A stretch of 36,827 nucleotides of DNA from Cylindrodendrum hubeiense. Lineage: Eukaryota; Ascomycota; Sordariomycetes; Hypocreales; Nectriaceae. Below the pieces are notes generated by a model. The model saw only the letters and a program-made list of their open reading frames with translations, searched no databases and was not told where the DNA came from. The position numbers and the translations under genes were made by a program. Within the stretch, counting starts at the first letter, position 1. Each line of letters starts with the position of its first letter. Below are positions 33,712 through 36,827 of the stretch, piece by piece. The DNA is taken from positions 1 through 36,827 of the forward strand of contig JAANBB010000404.1 in assembly GCA_014621425.1 (NCBI GenBank), read 5' to 3'.

Positions 33712-35531
33712 ATGTCGGATGATGGGAGGTCAGCAACGGATATTATCACCTATATTGGTGTGCCGTTGGCCGTGCTTGGTGGTACGTTATCCGCTTCTCC
33801 ACTTGCCAAGTCGCTAACGTCCTCACCCGCCACTCACAGTTCTTCCCATTCTCTATAACACTTTCGCGACCCTGGTCTCACTTTCGCGTATCAAGCGTAT
33901 GCTTCGGCACAGTCGCCTAACTGCGCTGACTCGAAGTGATGTCGTGAACCGCGTCATTGAGATTGAACTTCCACGCTATGCAGTGATGCCCTTGGACAGG
34001 TTTCAAAATCGATCAGAGTATTGGACCCTTTCGCGTCATCCCAGCTCTATTCCCGGCGGCAGCTGGACGACCTTCAACTGGAGGACCAATGCAATCGGCC
34101 TGAAGACTCAACGCGTTGAGTATGCCGATCAAGTACGCCAACCTCAAGTTGAAATCGCATTTGACGAATTGGTCTGCTATCTCTTGGACTTGGGCTCTGT
34201 GCCTGATGCTCATGGCTGGAAGCTGCTGCGATCAACCGGGTTATGGACACCCGTGGGTTGTTCGTTGATGATGTCCCCGGACGGGCGGGAAAAAGCACTC
34301 AGTCTGGCCCCGTCAGACGACTCGGATGGAAACCTGTCTCTTGCTGTTGCTTGGTCGAGTTCCTGGATCACACGAGACTACTCGCAGCTGCCGCCCTATT
34401 GGGTCCGTCTGCCGTCTCCGCCCAAGAATCCCAAGACATCCGAGCCTGGTGAGAGTGCTGCCGAAGCCGAGGAGGATGAGCTTCCAAAAACTGCCATCTC
34501 CGAGGAAGGATTAATCAGCGGCGAGGGCATCAAAAAAAACTCAGCCGAGGTTGATTCCATCGAGAATGAGAGCAGCTCCAACTCTGAGAAAACCATAACC
34601 TGTCAGATCTCTATGGATGGAATTGTAACTGCTTTGACCCAAGAAGACCATCTTCAAAGCAACGCTAGAATTGACGGCCTCTTTATTGAGCACATTCGCG
34701 TTCGGGCGGGAAAAACGGATGGAGTATGGTTCGCAAGCGCTGCGACAGCTTATGGAACCTCACATCAAACAATTCTATGGAACTACAAGATTCCAGAAGA
34801 CATTCTGTTCTTTGCCAGGAAAGAGACCGTACCTTGCGGCGTCATGGTTCTCCTGGCCATGGTTGACGATTCGGAAACTCCTGAATGGGCGACTAAACAC
34901 ACTGATTATGGGGCCTCGCTGGACCAATTCACAAGGAGAAACCAAGAGCAGCGCACTGCCATGGCGGCAGAAGCACGAATGGCCCCTGCACAGCGAGAAC
35001 AAGCAGCCAAAGATAGAATGCGCAGAGAGATGGACCAGCGGATGCAAGACAGTGAGTTTACTCTTGCTAGGATTCGATATATGGAGTTTTGATTACTGAC
35101 CAAATACAGTGCGGGACAAGTCGAGGCAGGACCTGCAGCGGCGCGACCAACATATGATGGAAGCTCTACAGAGCCCGAAATGGGACACGAAGCTTGTCGC
35201 GGAGCACGCCCTGCGTTGGCTCAAAAGCCATGGCATTTGGAATGAGTCTTTGACTCTCAAGGAGGTTGTGGGTTTCATGTTGCATCGGATGGTTCTTGAG
35301 GGTGAGTACGCGTCGAAAATATGTCGGATGTTGGATACGTGGAAGGCCTGGGCGGACATGGGAGGAATGAAAAGAGCGGATTACCAAGTGGCAGTGGACG
35401 ACAAGTCTACATTCGCCCATGCGACTCTATTGATCGCCATGATCAAGGATACATCTACGGCGTTGGATGGCACCCTAGCGATGGACTTGCAGGAGTGCTT
35501 GCGAATATGGAGGAAGGTTCGTCTGGGGTAG
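33712..35531 (+). CDS. uncharacterised fungal protein with N-terminal membrane segment
   Basis: Three exons, 33712-33781, 33840-35051 and 35110-35531, 567 residues. Introns are GTACGT…CACAG and GTGAGT…TACAG (with a CTGAC branch); both restore one frame. The N-terminus MSDDGRSATDIITYIGVPLA followed by VLGVLPILYNTFATLVSL is a single hydrophobic segment formed across exons 1-2. The body holds a conserved-looking block (RYAVMPLDRF, EYWTLSRHPSSIPGGSWTTF, FDELVCYLLDLGSVPDAHGW) and an acidic Ser/Glu-rich middle. An Arg/Gln/Met-rich coiled coil (QRTAMAAEARMAPAQREQAA) follows, then a helical C-terminus (HALRWLKSHGIWNESLTLKE). Similar one-TM proteins are common in Pezizomycotina, sometimes near HET genes, but no function is known to me. 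The alternative last intron (GTTCGT at 35518) gives an early stop and was not used. Confidence 0.8.
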
Positions 35532-36271
35532 GATCAGCGATGTTGAAAAGAATAGAAATGCATACATTTGCAGATGATTTGGATACGATGACCGCATTGA
35601 ATGTAATTGAAGGGATCTGCAGCGGAATTGGGGAGTAGGAAGCGAGAGGTAGGCGGTGGGCGTTGGGGGCGGGCCTGAGCGGCTAGAGGGCATAAATATA
35701 AGGCCTTTGCATGTTAGAGGCCATAAATAGCGGGTTGTGACACCCAGAGGTTCGTGGCAGGGTGGGGCCACGTCTCAGATTGGGTGCATTGGGTGGGATG
35801 CAGAGGCGCACAGGGACTGCACGGGGACTGCACAGGGACTGCTCCGCCCCAAAACCCAGGATGAATCAGGCAGAAGAACACTGTAGCTAGGCAGAAATAG
35901 CGACCAACACAAAGTCGAGGTACGCGCCGGGATGAAGAGGCTGTGCTGTCCTCTCGCCAAAAACACAGCATCTTTTGCTCATCAGCGACGGCCGTGACGT
36001 GCTGATCTCACCCACCGGCCTCGAGAACTCTCTCCTCTTCATCTCTCGCCCTCCCGCCCTGGCTGGATTATCGCATTCCCGCCCTGGGCCCGGCTAGCAA
36101 CCGCGCTACTACTCTGAGGTGCTCAGCTCACCCAACATATCATCATCACATACCAGTGACACCACACTCGTGACGGAGCCGAGGTTTATTTATTTCCCTC
36201 TTGTGGCCTCGAGCACGCGACCCCCATTGCTGTCCACCACCAACTTGGCAGCTATCGACCGGCCTTCGACC
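35532..36271. other. intergenic, promoter of the last gene
   Basis: No gene seen. It contains an 11-bp tandem triplet at 35809-35841 and a CT-rich, GC-rich leader before the ATG at 36272. Confidence 0.5.
35809..35841 (+). repeat. 11-bp tandem repeat, three units
   Basis: Three head-to-tail units: CACAGGGACTG, CACGGGGACTG, CACAGGGACTG. The middle one has a single A-to-G change. Small minisatellite in an intergenic region. Confidence 0.8.
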
Positions 36272-36827
36272 ATGACCGACAGGGCAACTCCTCCCTCGCG
36301 AGGCGACTCGTCCAGCGCAATGTCCTACGGCTCCACTGGCTCCCAGGTGCCCCTCCCGCGGTACTCGGACAACGCTGCCCAAGAGGCGGCCAACAGCCAT
36401 CGGGCGTCCGACGTCGAGAGCGGTCGCGATGGCCACGACAACGACGAGCCGCCGCCTGAGTATTCGGCCACCGACCCGAGCCAAGGCTTCCCTGCGGCCG
36501 CCGACTCGTCGGCATATCCGACGTCGCTCCCCACCCACGGCCCTGGCTACCCGCTGCAGCCCTTCTCCCACAGCGCTGACTCCAGCACCGCCTACTATCT
36601 CGACCCCCGCCTGGACAAGGACCCGGCGTTTTTGGAGCAGCACATCGCCAGCCTGGCTGTGGAGCCGCCCCGTCCGTTTGTCCGCCTCCGCGGCCACCAC
36701 TACCAGCACAAGAAGGAGGGCGAGCACAAGAACACCAAGGAGATTGTCGATTTCGATGTTCAGATCGAGCTGACCCCGCTGCTGTACGAGGACCCGGCCC
36801 TGCGCCGTGACTGGCACCGTCTGGACG
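36272..36827 (+). CDS. conserved fungal protein, 5' part (cut by window edge)
   Basis: The frame is open from ATG 36272 to the right edge, 185 codons, with no stop and no clear splice donor. Residues 1-110 are disordered (Ser/Pro/Asp/Tyr-rich, with PPPEYS). From about residue 110 a conserved-looking block begins: YYLDPRLDKDPAFLEQHIAS, EPPRPFVRLRGHHYQ, EIVDFDVQIELTPLLYED. I have seen this type of sequence in fungal proteins of unknown function that carry C-terminal membrane segments, but the diagnostic part lies beyond the window. The large open frame on the opposite strand (36146-36817) is a shadow created by high GC at the third codon position. Confidence 0.75.
   Translation, partial: MTDRATPPSRGDSSSAMSYGSTGSQVPLPRYSDNAAQEAANSHRASDVESGRDGHDNDEPPPEYSATDPSQGFPAAADSSAYPTSLPTHGPGYPLQPFSHSADSSTAYYLDPRLDKDPAFLEQHIASLAVEPPRPFVRLRGHHYQHKKEGEHKNTKEIVDFDVQIELTPLLYEDPALRRDWHRLD

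Noticed and set aside
35518..35638. Extra last intron and exon in the one-TM protein gene
   Set aside because: Joining GTTCGT or GTAGGA to the CAG at 35572 gives an early stop; the adjacent frame is not reachable in phase.
36146..36817. 223-codon minus-strand frame at the right edge
   Set aside because: Val/Gly/Arg-rich shadow of the plus-strand conserved protein.

Overview
This window is nuclear DNA of a filamentous ascomycete, most likely a Sordariomycete. Genes are separated and encoded on both strands. Most contain short (about 50-140 nt) introns with GTRNGT donors, CTAAC/CTGAC-type branch sites and YAG acceptors. The families present (HET-domain protein, NmrA-like protein, CFEM-type membrane protein, fungal chitin synthase) are typical of Pezizomycotina. 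All intron-exon structures below were assembled by hand from splice motifs and reading-frame continuity. No transcript data or database search was available.

Layout, left to right: the 3' end of a dynactin p25 subunit gene (+, cut by the left edge); an unrecognised + strand reading frame interrupted by an in-frame TAG; a frame-shifted relic of a minus-strand coding sequence; a Ups2/PRELI-type mitochondrial lipid-transfer protein (-); a possible 5S rRNA relic; methionine aminopeptidase 2 in four exons (-); a HET-domain protein (+); an AhpC/TSA-like thioredoxin-fold protein (+); a small P-loop kinase of the uridine kinase/Yfh7 type (-); a small conserved acidic protein (+); a four-exon uncharacterised protein with an in-frame TAG (-); an NmrA-like Rossmann protein (-); an intron-containing tRNA-Pro(AGG) (+); a CFEM-like single-pass membrane protein (-); a 3.3 kb gene-free stretch ending in the leader of a division 1 chitin synthase (+); a divergent pair of dienelactone hydrolase-family genes sharing a 0.78 kb promoter; a one-TM uncharacterised protein (+); and the 5' part of a conserved fungal protein (+, cut by the right edge).

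The genes do not form an obvious biosynthetic cluster. Most look like housekeeping genes: dynein-dynactin transport, mitochondrial phospholipid transfer, N-terminal Met removal, cell-wall chitin synthesis and proline tRNA. The exception with local logic is the divergent dienelactone hydrolase pair. Its shared promoter carries seven copies of a GTACCACYCT-type decamer and a second GGCTACGGGG direct repeat. I did not find a clearly new multi-gene system. The best leads are the decamer array, the two reading frames broken by TAG, the relic coding fragment and several unusual splice arrangements.
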